From: Modicisalibacter radicis
GTDB lineage: Bacteria; Pseudomonadota; Gammaproteobacteria; Pseudomonadales; Halomonadaceae
Reading direction: 5' to 3'
NCBI RefSeq assembly: GCF_900961225.1
Contig: NZ_CAAHFN010000056.1
Location: 1-64,000, forward strand
DNA: 64,000 nt
Shown: piece after piece, positions 1-8,018 of the stretch
How the letters are laid out: each line of letters starts with the position of its first letter
Numbering within the stretch: the first letter of the stretch is position 1
The notes under the pieces: generated by a model
What the model saw: only the letters and a program-made list of their open reading frames with translations
The model's database searches: none
Told to the model about the DNA's origin: nothing
Position numbers and translations under genes: made by a program

Positions 1-1
1 G

Positions 2-151
2 AGCCACGAGCCCGACCCGCGCATCGAAGCCATCGTCGCCAGCTGGCCGGCTCGCTTCGAGACGCCGCGTGCCGATCGACTCGGCTTCACCGGCGACCGC
101 GACTTCCGCGAGATCGTGCGCACCTTCATCGCCGAGCGGGAGGCGTCCTGA
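2..151 (+). CDS. denD: D-erythronate dehydrogenase-like protein, 3' end only
   Basis: The reading frame is open from the window edge and ends in TGA at 149-151, giving the last 49 residues of a longer protein. The tail contains SWPARFET and GFTGDRDFREIV, which resemble the C-terminus of NAD-dependent epimerase-fold D-erythronate dehydrogenases (DenD), enzymes that oxidise D-erythronate to 2-oxo-D-erythronate. It lies 83 bases upstream of a TRAP transporter in the same direction, as expected for a sugar-acid catabolic operon. The catalytic domain is outside the window, so the family call rests on the tail and the context only. Confidence 0.6.
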   Translation, partial: SHEPDPRIEAIVASWPARFETPRADRLGFTGDRDFREIVRTFIAEREAS

Positions 152-234
152 GGCCAGACTCACAATAAACACAATGACTCATCCGGCGGCAGCGCCGCCA
201 TACCACGAAGCGTAACGCGAACGAGGACACAACA

Positions 235-1239
235 ATGACAGCACGCTTTGCACGCACCGCTCTGACCACCGCCATCGCCGGCATCACCCTGGCGTCCACC
301 AGCCTCGGTGCCCTGGCGGCCCAGACCGTCACGGTCGGCCATACCACATCCGACAACTCCCACTACTCGGTGGGCGTCGATGCCTTCAAGAAGACCCTGG
401 AAGAGCTCAGCGGCGGCGAGTTCACCGTCGAGGAGCATCCTTCCGGCGCCCTGGGTGGCGAGCGCGCCATGATCGAGGGGCTGCAGATCGGCACCATCGA
501 CACCGTCATCACGTCCACCGGGCCGCTCGGCAACTTCGTGCCCGAGACCTACGTGCTCGACCTGCCGTTCCTGTTCGCCGATTACGACCAGGCGCGCTGC
601 GTGCTGGATGGCGAGATCGGCCAGGACCTGCTCGACCAGATCGGCGAAAACGATCTGGTCGGCCTGGCCTGGACCGAAAACGGTTTCCGTCACCTGACCA
701 ACAGCCTGCGTGACGTGGAGACACCCGAGGATGCGGCGGGCCTGAAGATCCGCACCATGGAAAACCAGATGCACATGGCCGCCTTCGAGGAGATGGACGT
801 GCATCCCACACCGATGGCCTTCCCCGAGCTGTTCACGGCGCTGCAGCAGGGCACCGTCGACGGCCAGGAAAACCCCGTGTCGGTGATCCTGACCAGCAAC
901 CTGTGGGAGGTTCAGGACCACATGACGCTGACAGGCCATGTCTACTCGCCAGCCGTCATGCTCGCCTCGCCGGTGCTGTGGGATGGCCTCAGCGACGAGC
1001 AGAAGGGCTGGTTCACGCAGGCCGCCAGGGCCGGCGCCGAGGCGACCCGCGCCGAGGTCTCGCGCCTCGAGACCGAGGGGGTCGAGGCACTCAAGGACAA
1101 GGGCATGACGGTGGTCGAGAGCGTCGACAAGGCGCAGTTCCAGGAAGCCGTCGAACCCTCCTATTCGGTGTATACCGACCAGTACGGCAGCGAGATGCTC
1201 GACAAGATTCGCAACAGCGAATGTCTCGCCGGCAGCTAA
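235..1239 (+). CDS. dctP: TRAP transporter solute-binding protein (DctP family)
   Basis: A 334-residue periplasmic binding protein that delivers an organic acid to the DctQM permease. Residues 1-28 form a signal peptide ending in ALA. The mature part has the DctP hallmarks: an HPSGALGGE segment, and GLKIRTM near residue 167 carrying the arginine that in this family clamps the substrate carboxylate, followed by PTPMAFPELFTALQQGTVDGQENP. A ribosome site (ACGAGGA) precedes the ATG. Its place between denD and a set of hydroxyacid dehydrogenases suggests a hydroxylated C4-C5 sugar acid such as apionate, erythronate or tartrate. The exact ligand cannot be read from sequence. Confidence 0.93.
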   Translation: MTARFARTALTTAIAGITLASTSLGALAAQTVTVGHTTSDNSHYSVGVDAFKKTLEELSGGEFTVEEHPSGALGGERAMIEGLQIGTIDTVITSTGPLGNFVPETYVLDLPFLFADYDQARCVLDGEIGQDLLDQIGENDLVGLAWTENGFRHLTNSLRDVETPEDAAGLKIRTMENQMHMAAFEEMDVHPTPMAFPELFTALQQGTVDGQENPVSVILTSNLWEVQDHMTLTGHVYSPAVMLASPVLWDGLSDEQKGWFTQAARAGAEATRAEVSRLETEGVEALKDKGMTVVESVDKAQFQEAVEPSYSVYTDQYGSEMLDKIRNSECLAGS

Positions 1240-1260
1240 GCACAGCGCTCTAGGAACCTC

Positions 1261-1284
1261 GCCACCCCCCGACTCGGGGGTGGC
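1261..1284 (+). promoter_or_regulatory. Stem-loop between dctP and dctQ
   Basis: GCCACCCCC and GGGGGTGGC form a perfect 9-bp stem around a 6-base loop in the 63-base gap between dctP and dctQ. No T-tract follows, so it is not a standard terminator. Solute-binding-protein genes are often followed by such a stem, which stabilises their message or reduces read-through so that binding protein outnumbers permease. That role is inferred here. Confidence 0.6.
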
Positions 1285-1302
1285 CGACGCAAGGTGACTG
1301 CC

Positions 1303-1935
1303 ATGCTGGAACTCTTTCTGCGCCTCGAGCGCTTCACGTCGCGTATCGCGCTGATCGCAGCCGTCGTGATGCTGGTCGTCTCGGTGTCGCTGGGTTTCTA
1401 CCAGGTGCTGACGCGCTTCGTGTTCGATGCCCCGTCGACCTGGTCCGAGGTGATGTCGCGCTCGGCGATGATCTGGTGTGTCTTTCTCGGTGCGGCGGCC
1501 TGCTTCCGCGGCGGCTACATGATGGCCGTCGAGGTCATCTACAAGCTGGTCCCGGCCCGGGCTCTGGTGTGGCTCGAGCTGCTGGTCGCGCTGTGCTGCC
1601 TCATCGTGCTGACGATTCTCGTCTACTTCGGAACCTTGATGGCGATGCGGGTCAGTGCGCAGACGCTATCGGGCATGGGAATTTCAATCGCCTGGGTCTA
1701 CGCGGCGATTCCCATCGGCGCCGCCTTCTCGGTGCTGGCCGTGCTGGCGCGCATCGCCGCCCAGATAAGCCGGCGCGAACCGATCGGCCCCGCCGAGGCC
1801 GAAGCGTTGCCCGAACACCAGCATGACACGCCGATCGCGCCCACTGGCCAGGCGCGTAATGACACCATGCCCAGCACCGCGAAGACATCGGCCGTATCGG
1901 CCCCGACCGGACTCACCGGGAGGACCCGCTCATGA
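1303..1935 (+). CDS. dctQ: TRAP transporter small permease (DctQ family)
   Basis: This is the small membrane subunit of the tripartite transporter, about 210 residues with four hydrophobic segments (roughly 14-36, 48-68, 82-108 and 128-152) and the family pattern FVFDAPSTWSEVMSR. An in-frame GTG at 1294 is possible, but AAGG at 1291-1294 sits at the right distance for the ATG at 1303. The C-terminal 50 residues after the last membrane helix are hydrophilic, rich in Ala, Pro and Thr and probably disordered, which makes the protein longer than many DctQ proteins. Its stop overlaps the dctM start (ATGA). Confidence 0.9.
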   Translation: MLELFLRLERFTSRIALIAAVVMLVVSVSLGFYQVLTRFVFDAPSTWSEVMSRSAMIWCVFLGAAACFRGGYMMAVEVIYKLVPARALVWLELLVALCCLIVLTILVYFGTLMAMRVSAQTLSGMGISIAWVYAAIPIGAAFSVLAVLARIAAQISRREPIGPAEAEALPEHQHDTPIAPTGQARNDTMPSTAKTSAVSAPTGLTGRTRS

Positions 1936-3206
1936 ACCTGGCCATCGGACTCTCGCTGATCATCCTGTTCGGGCTGGGCGTGCCCATCGCCGTATCCATC
2001 CTGCTGGCCTCGATCATCGGCATCGAATTCTTTTCGCGGTTGCCGCTATTGATGGTGCCGCAGCAGATGTTCGTCGGCATCGACAATTTTCCGCTGATGG
2101 CGATCCCGTTCTTCATCCTGGCCGGCAACCTGATGGCTGCCGGCGGCATCTCGCAGCGCCTGGTCGATCTCGCCAAGTCGCTCGTCGGTGGCCTGCAGGG
2201 CGGGCTGGCGATGACCTGCGTGCTGACCTGCATGATGTTCGCCGCGGTGTCCGGGTCGAGCGTGGCCACGACGTTCGCCATCGGCTCGATCCTGATCCCG
2301 GCCATGGTGCGCCACGATTATCCGCGCCCGCTGGCGGCCTCGATCCAGGCCTCGTCCGCCGAACTGGGCGTACTGATCCCGCCGTCGATTCCGCTGATCC
2401 TGTATGGCGTCAGTACCGACACCTCGATCGGCCGGCTATTCATTGCCGGCATCGGCCCGGGGCTGTTGATCGGCGGTTCGCTGCTGCTGTTCCTCTACCT
2501 GTTCTGCAAGGTACGCGGTTACGGCCTGCGCGACCGCGAGGAGCGCCAGGCCTTTCCCACGGCGTTCCGGCGGGCCTGGGCGGCCATGCTGATGCCGGTG
2601 GTGGTCATCGGCGGTATCTACGGCGGGGTGTTCACGCCCACCGAGGCCTCGGCGGTGGCGGTGGTCTATGCGCTGATCGTCGGCGGGCTGGTCTACCGCG
2701 AACTGGGCTTCGACGACCTGTGGCCGATCTTCAAGCAGAGCGTGATCTCGACCACCACGATCATGCTGATCATTGCCGCCGCGACGCTGTTCAGCTTCCT
2801 GATCAGTCGCTCCGGGCTGCCCTCGGACGTGGCGGCCTGGGTAACCCAGGTCTTCGACAGCCCGATCACGTTCCTGCTTGCCGTCAACGTGATGCTGCTC
2901 ATCGTCGGGATGTTCGTCGAGACCTCCGCCGCGATCCTGGTGCTGGCGCCGATCTTCACCCCCATCGCGGTGCAGTACGGCATCGATCCGGTGCACTTCG
3001 GCCTGATCGTCGTCGTCAACCTGGCGCTGGGCATGTTCACGCCGCCGCTGGGCGTCAACCTGTTCGCCGCCTGTGCGGTGGCCAAGCTGTCCATCGATCA
3101 ATTGATCCCCTGGCTGCTGCGCTTCGTGCTGGTGGTGCTGGCCTGCCTGATGGCGATCACCTATCTGCCCTGGATATCGCTGGGGCTGGTCGATCTTCTC
3201 TACTGA
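1932..3206 (+). CDS. dctM: TRAP transporter large permease (DctM family)
   Basis: This 424-residue polytopic inner-membrane protein is the translocating, sodium-coupled subunit of the TRAP transporter. It has about a dozen hydrophobic helices and the DctM signatures NFPLMAIPFFILAGNLM, VSGSSVATTFAIGSI and LIPPSIPLILYG, with FTPTEASAVAVVYAL in the second half. It overlaps dctQ by four bases, so the two are translationally coupled, and the aldehyde dehydrogenase follows 15 bases downstream. With DctP it forms a complete high-affinity uptake system for this locus. Confidence 0.95.
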   Translation: MNLAIGLSLIILFGLGVPIAVSILLASIIGIEFFSRLPLLMVPQQMFVGIDNFPLMAIPFFILAGNLMAAGGISQRLVDLAKSLVGGLQGGLAMTCVLTCMMFAAVSGSSVATTFAIGSILIPAMVRHDYPRPLAASIQASSAELGVLIPPSIPLILYGVSTDTSIGRLFIAGIGPGLLIGGSLLLFLYLFCKVRGYGLRDREERQAFPTAFRRAWAAMLMPVVVIGGIYGGVFTPTEASAVAVVYALIVGGLVYRELGFDDLWPIFKQSVISTTTIMLIIAAATLFSFLISRSGLPSDVAAWVTQVFDSPITFLLAVNVMLLIVGMFVETSAAILVLAPIFTPIAVQYGIDPVHFGLIVVVNLALGMFTPPLGVNLFAACAVAKLSIDQLIPWLLRFVLVVLACLMAITYLPWISLGLVDLLY

Positions 3207-3221
3207 GCGAGGAAAACAACA

Positions 3222-4682
3222 ATGCATGAGTTACCCGAAATGCCACCTCGTGCGGCACTGATCGCCGGCGAGTGGGCGACCACACCCCACACGCTGCGCG
3301 TGGAGGCACCGGCCACCGGCGAGACTCTCAGCGAGATCGCCCGCAGCGAGGCGGAACACGTCGAGGAAGCCGTCAGGGCCGCGCGGCGCGCCTTCGACGG
3401 CAAGCTGGGCGAGTGGCATCGCTGGTCGGCCCGTCAGCGCGGCGAGTGGCTGTTTGCCTTCGCGGCGGCTATCGATGCCGATGCTGAGTCACTCGCCGCG
3501 CTGGAGTGCGCCGATACCGGCAAGCCGATGAGCCAGGCCAAGGGCGACATTGCCGTCTGTGCGCGCTACTTCCGCTTCTATGCCGGGGCTGCCGACAAGC
3601 TGCATGGCGAGACGATCCCTTTCGAGAACGACTTTGCGGTGATGACGCTGCGCGAGCCATTCGGCGTCTGCGCCCAGATCATTCCCTGGAACTATCCGTC
3701 GCAGATCTTCGGACGCTGCGTGGCTGCCGCGCTGGCCGCCGGCAATACGGTGGTGCTCAAGCCCGCCGAGGATGCCTGCCTGAGCGTGCTGCGCCTGGCC
3801 CAGATCGCCATGCGCTGTGGCCTGCCGCCCGGCGTGCTCAACGTGATTCCCGGCCTGGGCAGCGAGGCGGGCGCGGCATTGTCGGCTCACTCGCTGATCG
3901 ATCATCTCTCATTCACCGGCTCGCCGGTCACCGGCACGCTGGTCACCCAGGCGGCCGCGGCCAATCACGTGCCCGTGACCATGGAACTGGGCGGCAAGTC
4001 CCCTCAGGTGGTATTCGCCGATGCCGATCTCGACACCGCGCTGGCGGCGGTAGTGCGCGGCATTATCCAGAACGCCGGCCAGACCTGCTCGGCGGGGAGT
4101 CGCCTGCTGGTCGAGTCGAGCTGCTACGACGCGGTGATGTCGCGTCTCGCCGAGCGCTTCTCGGCGCTGCGTTGCGATGCCGGCGAGAAGGATCCGGATT
4201 GTGGCCCGCTGATCAATGCCCGCCAGCGCGAAAAGCTCGAGACGCGGCTCGCCGAGGCGAAGGACGACGGTATCCGCGTTGCGGCTGCCGGCCAGCTGGC
4301 CGATGGTGCGCCTGGTGGCGGCCACTTCGTGGTGCCGCAGATGCTCGTCGATATTCCCGAGAATCACGATGTGGTGCGCGAGGAATTGTTCGGCCCGGTG
4401 CTGGCCGTGCAGCGCTTCGAGGACGAGGACGATGCCGTGCGCCTGGCCAATGCCACCGACTTCGGGTTGTGCGCCGGTATCTGGACCCGCGATGGCGGGC
4501 GCCAGTTGCGCCTGGCCAAGCGCATCCGCAGCGGCCAGGTGTTCATCAACAACTACGGCGCCGCCGGTGGCATCGAGCTGCCGTTCGGCGGGGTGGGACG
4601 TTCGGGTCACGGCCGCGAGAAGGGCTTCGAAGGGCTGAAGAGTTATACGCAAATCAAAACCGTCGCCATCAAGCACGGCTGA
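3222..4682 (+). CDS. NAD(P)-dependent aldehyde dehydrogenase
   Basis: A 486-residue member of the aldehyde dehydrogenase superfamily, of usual length. Visible landmarks are IIPWNYPSQIFGR (coenzyme site), VVLKPAEDACLS, MELGGKSPQVVF with the general-base Glu, QNAGQTCSAGSR with the nucleophilic Cys, and EELFGPVLAVQRF. The sequence is closest in feel to betaine-aldehyde and gamma-aminobutyraldehyde type enzymes, but the neighbours point to a hydroxylated aldehyde from sugar-acid breakdown, for example glycolaldehyde or tartronate semialdehyde. The initiation region GAGGAAAACAACA is almost identical to that of the next gene. The substrate is unknown. Confidence 0.9.
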   Translation: MHELPEMPPRAALIAGEWATTPHTLRVEAPATGETLSEIARSEAEHVEEAVRAARRAFDGKLGEWHRWSARQRGEWLFAFAAAIDADAESLAALECADTGKPMSQAKGDIAVCARYFRFYAGAADKLHGETIPFENDFAVMTLREPFGVCAQIIPWNYPSQIFGRCVAAALAAGNTVVLKPAEDACLSVLRLAQIAMRCGLPPGVLNVIPGLGSEAGAALSAHSLIDHLSFTGSPVTGTLVTQAAAANHVPVTMELGGKSPQVVFADADLDTALAAVVRGIIQNAGQTCSAGSRLLVESSCYDAVMSRLAERFSALRCDAGEKDPDCGPLINARQREKLETRLAEAKDDGIRVAAAGQLADGAPGGGHFVVPQMLVDIPENHDVVREELFGPVLAVQRFEDEDDAVRLANATDFGLCAGIWTRDGGRQLRLAKRIRSGQVFINNYGAAGGIELPFGGVGRSGHGREKGFEGLKSYTQIKTVAIKHG

Positions 4683-4693
4683 GGAAAACGACG

Positions 4694-5806
4694 ATGACCT
4701 ACAAGATTGCGGTATTACCGGGCGACGGGATCGGCCTCGAGGTCGTGCCGGAGGGGCTTCGTGTGCTGGAGGCGGCGGCGAAGCGTTTCGACCTGTCGCT
4801 GGAATTCGAGCAGTTCGACTTTGCCAGTTGCGCCTATTACATGGCACATGGCGACATGCTGCCGGACGACTGGTACGAGACGCTGACCCGCTTCGATGCC
4901 ATCTTCTTCGGCGCGGTGGGCTGGCCGGACACCGTGCCCGATCACGTCTCGGCGTGGGGCTCGCTGCTCAAGTTCCGGCGCGCCTTCGACCAGTACGTCA
5001 ACCTGCGCCCGTGCCGATTGATGCCGGGCATCGAAAGCCCGCTCAAGGGGCGCGGTCCGGGCGACATCGACTTCATGGTGGTGCGCGAGAACACCGAGGG
5101 CGAATACTCGCGCCTGGGCGGTCGCGTCTTCGAGGGCACCGACCGCGAGGTGGTGCTGCAGGAGACCATCATGACCCGCACCGGGGTCGACCGGGTACTC
5201 AAGTACGCCTTCGAGCTGGCAGCCACCCGCTCCCGTAAAAAGCTGACCTCGGCGACCAAGTCCAACGGTCTATCGATCTCGATGCCGTACTGGAACGAGC
5301 GGGTCAAGGCGATGAAGGCGAATTATCCGGACGTCAGCGTCGATCAGTTCCACATCGACATCCTCACCGCCAACTTCGTGTTGCATCCCGACTGGTTCGA
5401 CGTGGTGGTGGCCAGCAACCTGTTCGGCGACATTCTTTCCGACCTGGGCCCGGCCTGTACCGGCACCATCGGCATTGCCCCCTCAGGCAACATCAATCCC
5501 ACGCGCGAGTACCCCAGCCTGTTCGAGCCGGTTCACGGCAGTGCGCCGGATATCGCCGGCAAGGGCATCGCCAATCCCATCGGCCAGATCTGGTGCGGCG
5601 CGATGATGCTCGAGCACCTGGGCGAGGTCGAAGCCGGCAAGGCCATCGTCACTGCCATCGAGGCGGTCATGGCACGCAGCGACCCGAGCGTGATCACGCC
5701 GGACCTGAAGGGTAGCGGCACGACCGAGACGCTCGGCCGAGCCATCGCCGAGGCGTTGGCGGCAGGCGAGCAGACCCAATCAGCCATCGAGGAGCAACGG
5801 GCATGA
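4694..5806 (+). CDS. Tartrate dehydrogenase / D-malate dehydrogenase-type decarboxylating dehydrogenase
   Basis: The 370-residue protein starts at ATG 4694 behind TGAGGAAAACG. It belongs to the isocitrate/isopropylmalate dehydrogenase fold, which oxidises and decarboxylates 2-hydroxyacids using NAD and a divalent metal. Landmarks are LPGDGIGLEV at the N-terminus, VVRENTEGEYS, the metal-binding region VVASNLFGDILSDLG, and EPVHGSAPDIAGKGIANP. The pattern fits tartrate dehydrogenase/decarboxylase (TtuC) and DmlA rather than LeuB. L-tartrate, meso-tartrate and D-malate are known substrates of the family. Its role beside a DenD-like enzyme suggests C4 hydroxyacid use. Confidence 0.85.
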   Translation: MTYKIAVLPGDGIGLEVVPEGLRVLEAAAKRFDLSLEFEQFDFASCAYYMAHGDMLPDDWYETLTRFDAIFFGAVGWPDTVPDHVSAWGSLLKFRRAFDQYVNLRPCRLMPGIESPLKGRGPGDIDFMVVRENTEGEYSRLGGRVFEGTDREVVLQETIMTRTGVDRVLKYAFELAATRSRKKLTSATKSNGLSISMPYWNERVKAMKANYPDVSVDQFHIDILTANFVLHPDWFDVVVASNLFGDILSDLGPACTGTIGIAPSGNINPTREYPSLFEPVHGSAPDIAGKGIANPIGQIWCGAMMLEHLGEVEAGKAIVTAIEAVMARSDPSVITPDLKGSGTTETLGRAIAEALAAGEQTQSAIEEQRA

Positions 5807-6684
5807 GCAGACCCTATCGCGTCGGCATGGTGGGCATCGGCCTGATGGGCCACGGCATTGCCACCAGCCTGCTGCGTCACAATCATGAGCTGTGCTTTCT
5901 CGACCATCCCGGCAATCAGCCGGTCGACGACCTGCTCGGCAAGGGCGCGGTACTCAAGCGCAGCGCCCGCGAGGTCGCCGAAGCGTCCGAGGTGGTCATC
6001 CTGTGCGTGACCGGCACGCCCCAGGTGGAAAGCGTGCTGTTCGAGCCGGGTGGCGTCGTCGAGGGGCTGGGCAGCGGCACCATCGTCATCGACTGCTCCA
6101 CGGCGATTCCCAGCTCCACGCTGACGATCGCCGAGCGGGTCGCCGCGGCCGGCGGACAGTTTCTGGATGCCGCCATGACGCGTACCCCCAGGGAGGCCGC
6201 CGAAGGTCGCCTGAACCTGATCGTCGGAGCCTCGGACGAGCTGTTCCGCGACGTGCTGTCGCTGTTGCAGGACTTTGCCGAGAACATCACCCATGGCGGC
6301 CCGGTGGGCTCGGGCCACAAGCTCAAGCTACTGCACAACTACGTGTCGCTGGGCTTCACCGCGGTGCTCGCCGAGGCCGCCTCGGCGGCACGCCATGCCG
6401 GGATCGCCGACGACGTGTTCCTCGAAGTGCTCGGCAATGGCGGGGGCGCCGGCGTGGTACTCGAGCGATTGCGTCCGTTCATTGCCGCCGATGACCCATC
6501 GGGGTTCCGTTTCAGTCTCGCCAACACCCTCAAGGACGTCGGCTACTACAACGCCATGGCCGAGGACGTGAAGGCGCCGCATCGCGTCGCTGAGGCCATC
6601 GAGGCGCTGTACCGAGAGGTCAACGATCAGGGCCATGGCGACCGCCTGGCGCCGGAGCTGATCCGTATCCTGGAAACGCGTTAA
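5803..6684 (+). CDS. NAD-dependent beta-hydroxyacid dehydrogenase (6-phosphogluconate dehydrogenase-like)
   Basis: This 293-residue protein overlaps the preceding stop (ATGA). It has an N-terminal Rossmann fold with GMVGIGLMG, the DCST segment near residue 104 and the catalytic-lysine region GSGHKLKLLHNY near residue 170, which define the 3-hydroxyisobutyrate/tartronate-semialdehyde/L-threonate dehydrogenase family. The substrate loop reads DAAMTRTPREAAEG instead of the usual DAPVSGG, so the substrate may differ from the well-studied members. It is the last gene of the plus operon and overlaps the converging kinase gene by three or four bases. Confidence 0.87.
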   Translation: MSRPYRVGMVGIGLMGHGIATSLLRHNHELCFLDHPGNQPVDDLLGKGAVLKRSAREVAEASEVVILCVTGTPQVESVLFEPGGVVEGLGSGTIVIDCSTAIPSSTLTIAERVAAAGGQFLDAAMTRTPREAAEGRLNLIVGASDELFRDVLSLLQDFAENITHGGPVGSGHKLKLLHNYVSLGFTAVLAEAASAARHAGIADDVFLEVLGNGGGAGVVLERLRPFIAADDPSGFRFSLANTLKDVGYYNAMAEDVKAPHRVAEAIEALYREVNDQGHGDRLAPELIRILETR

Positions 6685-8018
6685 CGTCGGACGCCACCGT
6701 CGCGGATGGTGGCGAAATAGCCGTCGCTGCCGATCTGGCCGCCCTTGAAGGCGATCTCCAGGCCGTCGAAGCGCGCGTCATCGCTGTAGGCCGTGCACAG
6801 CGGCGACCCCGGCGTCTCCGGCAGTGGCAGGCGTGCGGTCAGGGCATGAATGCCCAACTGCTGCAGGGCATGGCTCGAGGTGTCGCCGCCGGCGACCACC
6901 ACGCGCGTCAGGCCTTCGGCAATGACCAGCTCGCGCAGGATCTCGCCCAGGCGTCGGCCGATGCCGTGTCGGGCCTGTTCGGTATTCAGCGCCGGATCGG
7001 CGGCATCGGGCCCCAGCGCGGTATGCAGGATCACGCTGTCGCCGGAGCGCAGGGCCGCCAGGCCGCGCCGCAGCGCCTCGTCGCGTGCCGCCTGGCCGCT
7101 TGCCGGGGCGGCCAGCCGGGCGGCGTCCACGGCGATGGTCTGAAAGCCGTGGTCTGCCGCCCAGCGTATCTGCCGGGCGGTGGTTTCCGAGCAACTGCCC
7201 GAGACCACGGCGATCCGCTCCACGCAGCCGGGGTCGGCAAAGCGCGGCGGCGGGCCGATCAGCCCTTGGCTGCGCCATTCGGGAATCAGCGCGTACTCGA
7301 CACCGGAGGAGCCCACCACATAGCTGCCACCGGCCTGGCGCGTGCGCCACAACTGACGGCCGACACTGGCCTGGGTGGCTTCATCGATGACGTCGTAGAG
7401 CAGCGCCTGATGCTGGCGTTGCCAGTCATCGACACGCTGATCGATAGCCTCGGCGGTCAGCGAGGCCAGGTCCGCCAGGCCGATATCCAGTTTGGTCTGA
7501 GCGGCGAGGTGGCAACGCAGGTCGGCTTCGCGCATCGGCGTCACCGGATGGCGTGCCATCACCGGATGACGGTCGATGCGATACACGTCGCCCCGATAGG
7601 CCGCGAACAGATGGCCGAAGGCGGTATAGCGCTTCATCTGCGGGACGCCGACCACGATGGGCACGCAGGCCTGGCCGAACACCTCGCGCCCGATCTCCAG
7701 TGCACAGCCGATGCTGCCGGTGTCGGGCGCGCTGTCGAAGGTCGAACAGGTCTTGTAGTGGCACAGCCCGGCACGGCGTTCATGCAGCCAGCTCAGCGCC
7801 GGCGTGAGGTGCTCGCGCATCCAGGCCGACGACTCGCTGCGGCTGGTGCCGGCCAGGCCAATGGCACGGCACTCCGCGAAGCGGGCCAGTTGCGCAGCGT
7901 CGGGGATGGCCGTGAACAGCACCGTCGGTACGCCCCGACTGCTCAGGGCTTCCAGGGCATCGGTGGAGCCGGTGAGGTCATCGCCGTAATAGGCGATGAG
8001 TGTCTCGGTCGTGTTCAC
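6681..8018 (-). CDS. oiaK: Four-carbon acid sugar kinase, likely 3-oxo-isoapionate kinase (DUF1537)
   Basis: A 445-residue ATP-dependent kinase of the DUF1537/OtnK family. The N-terminal substrate domain starts with LIAYYGDDLTGSTDALEAL, and the C-terminal nucleotide-binding domain includes VVSGSCSETTARQI, VVAGGDTSSHALQQL and FKGGQIGSDGYF. Family members phosphorylate D-threonate, D-erythronate, 3-dehydro-tetronates or 3-oxo-isoapionate. The third fits here because the gene overlaps the RuBisCO-like gene by four bases and follows a D-apionate oxidoisomerase-like gene. The specific substrate is inferred from context. Its stop codon overlaps the stop of the converging plus-strand gene. Confidence 0.82.
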   Translation of the reverse strand: MNTTETLIAYYGDDLTGSTDALEALSSRGVPTVLFTAIPDAAQLARFAECRAIGLAGTSRSESSAWMREHLTPALSWLHERRAGLCHYKTCSTFDSAPDTGSIGCALEIGREVFGQACVPIVVGVPQMKRYTAFGHLFAAYRGDVYRIDRHPVMARHPVTPMREADLRCHLAAQTKLDIGLADLASLTAEAIDQRVDDWQRQHQALLYDVIDEATQASVGRQLWRTRQAGGSYVVGSSGVEYALIPEWRSQGLIGPPPRFADPGCVERIAVVSGSCSETTARQIRWAADHGFQTIAVDAARLAAPASGQAARDEALRRGLAALRSGDSVILHTALGPDAADPALNTEQARHGIGRRLGEILRELVIAEGLTRVVVAGGDTSSHALQQLGIHALTARLPLPETPGSPLCTAYSDDARFDGLEIAFKGGQIGSDGYFATIRDGGVRR

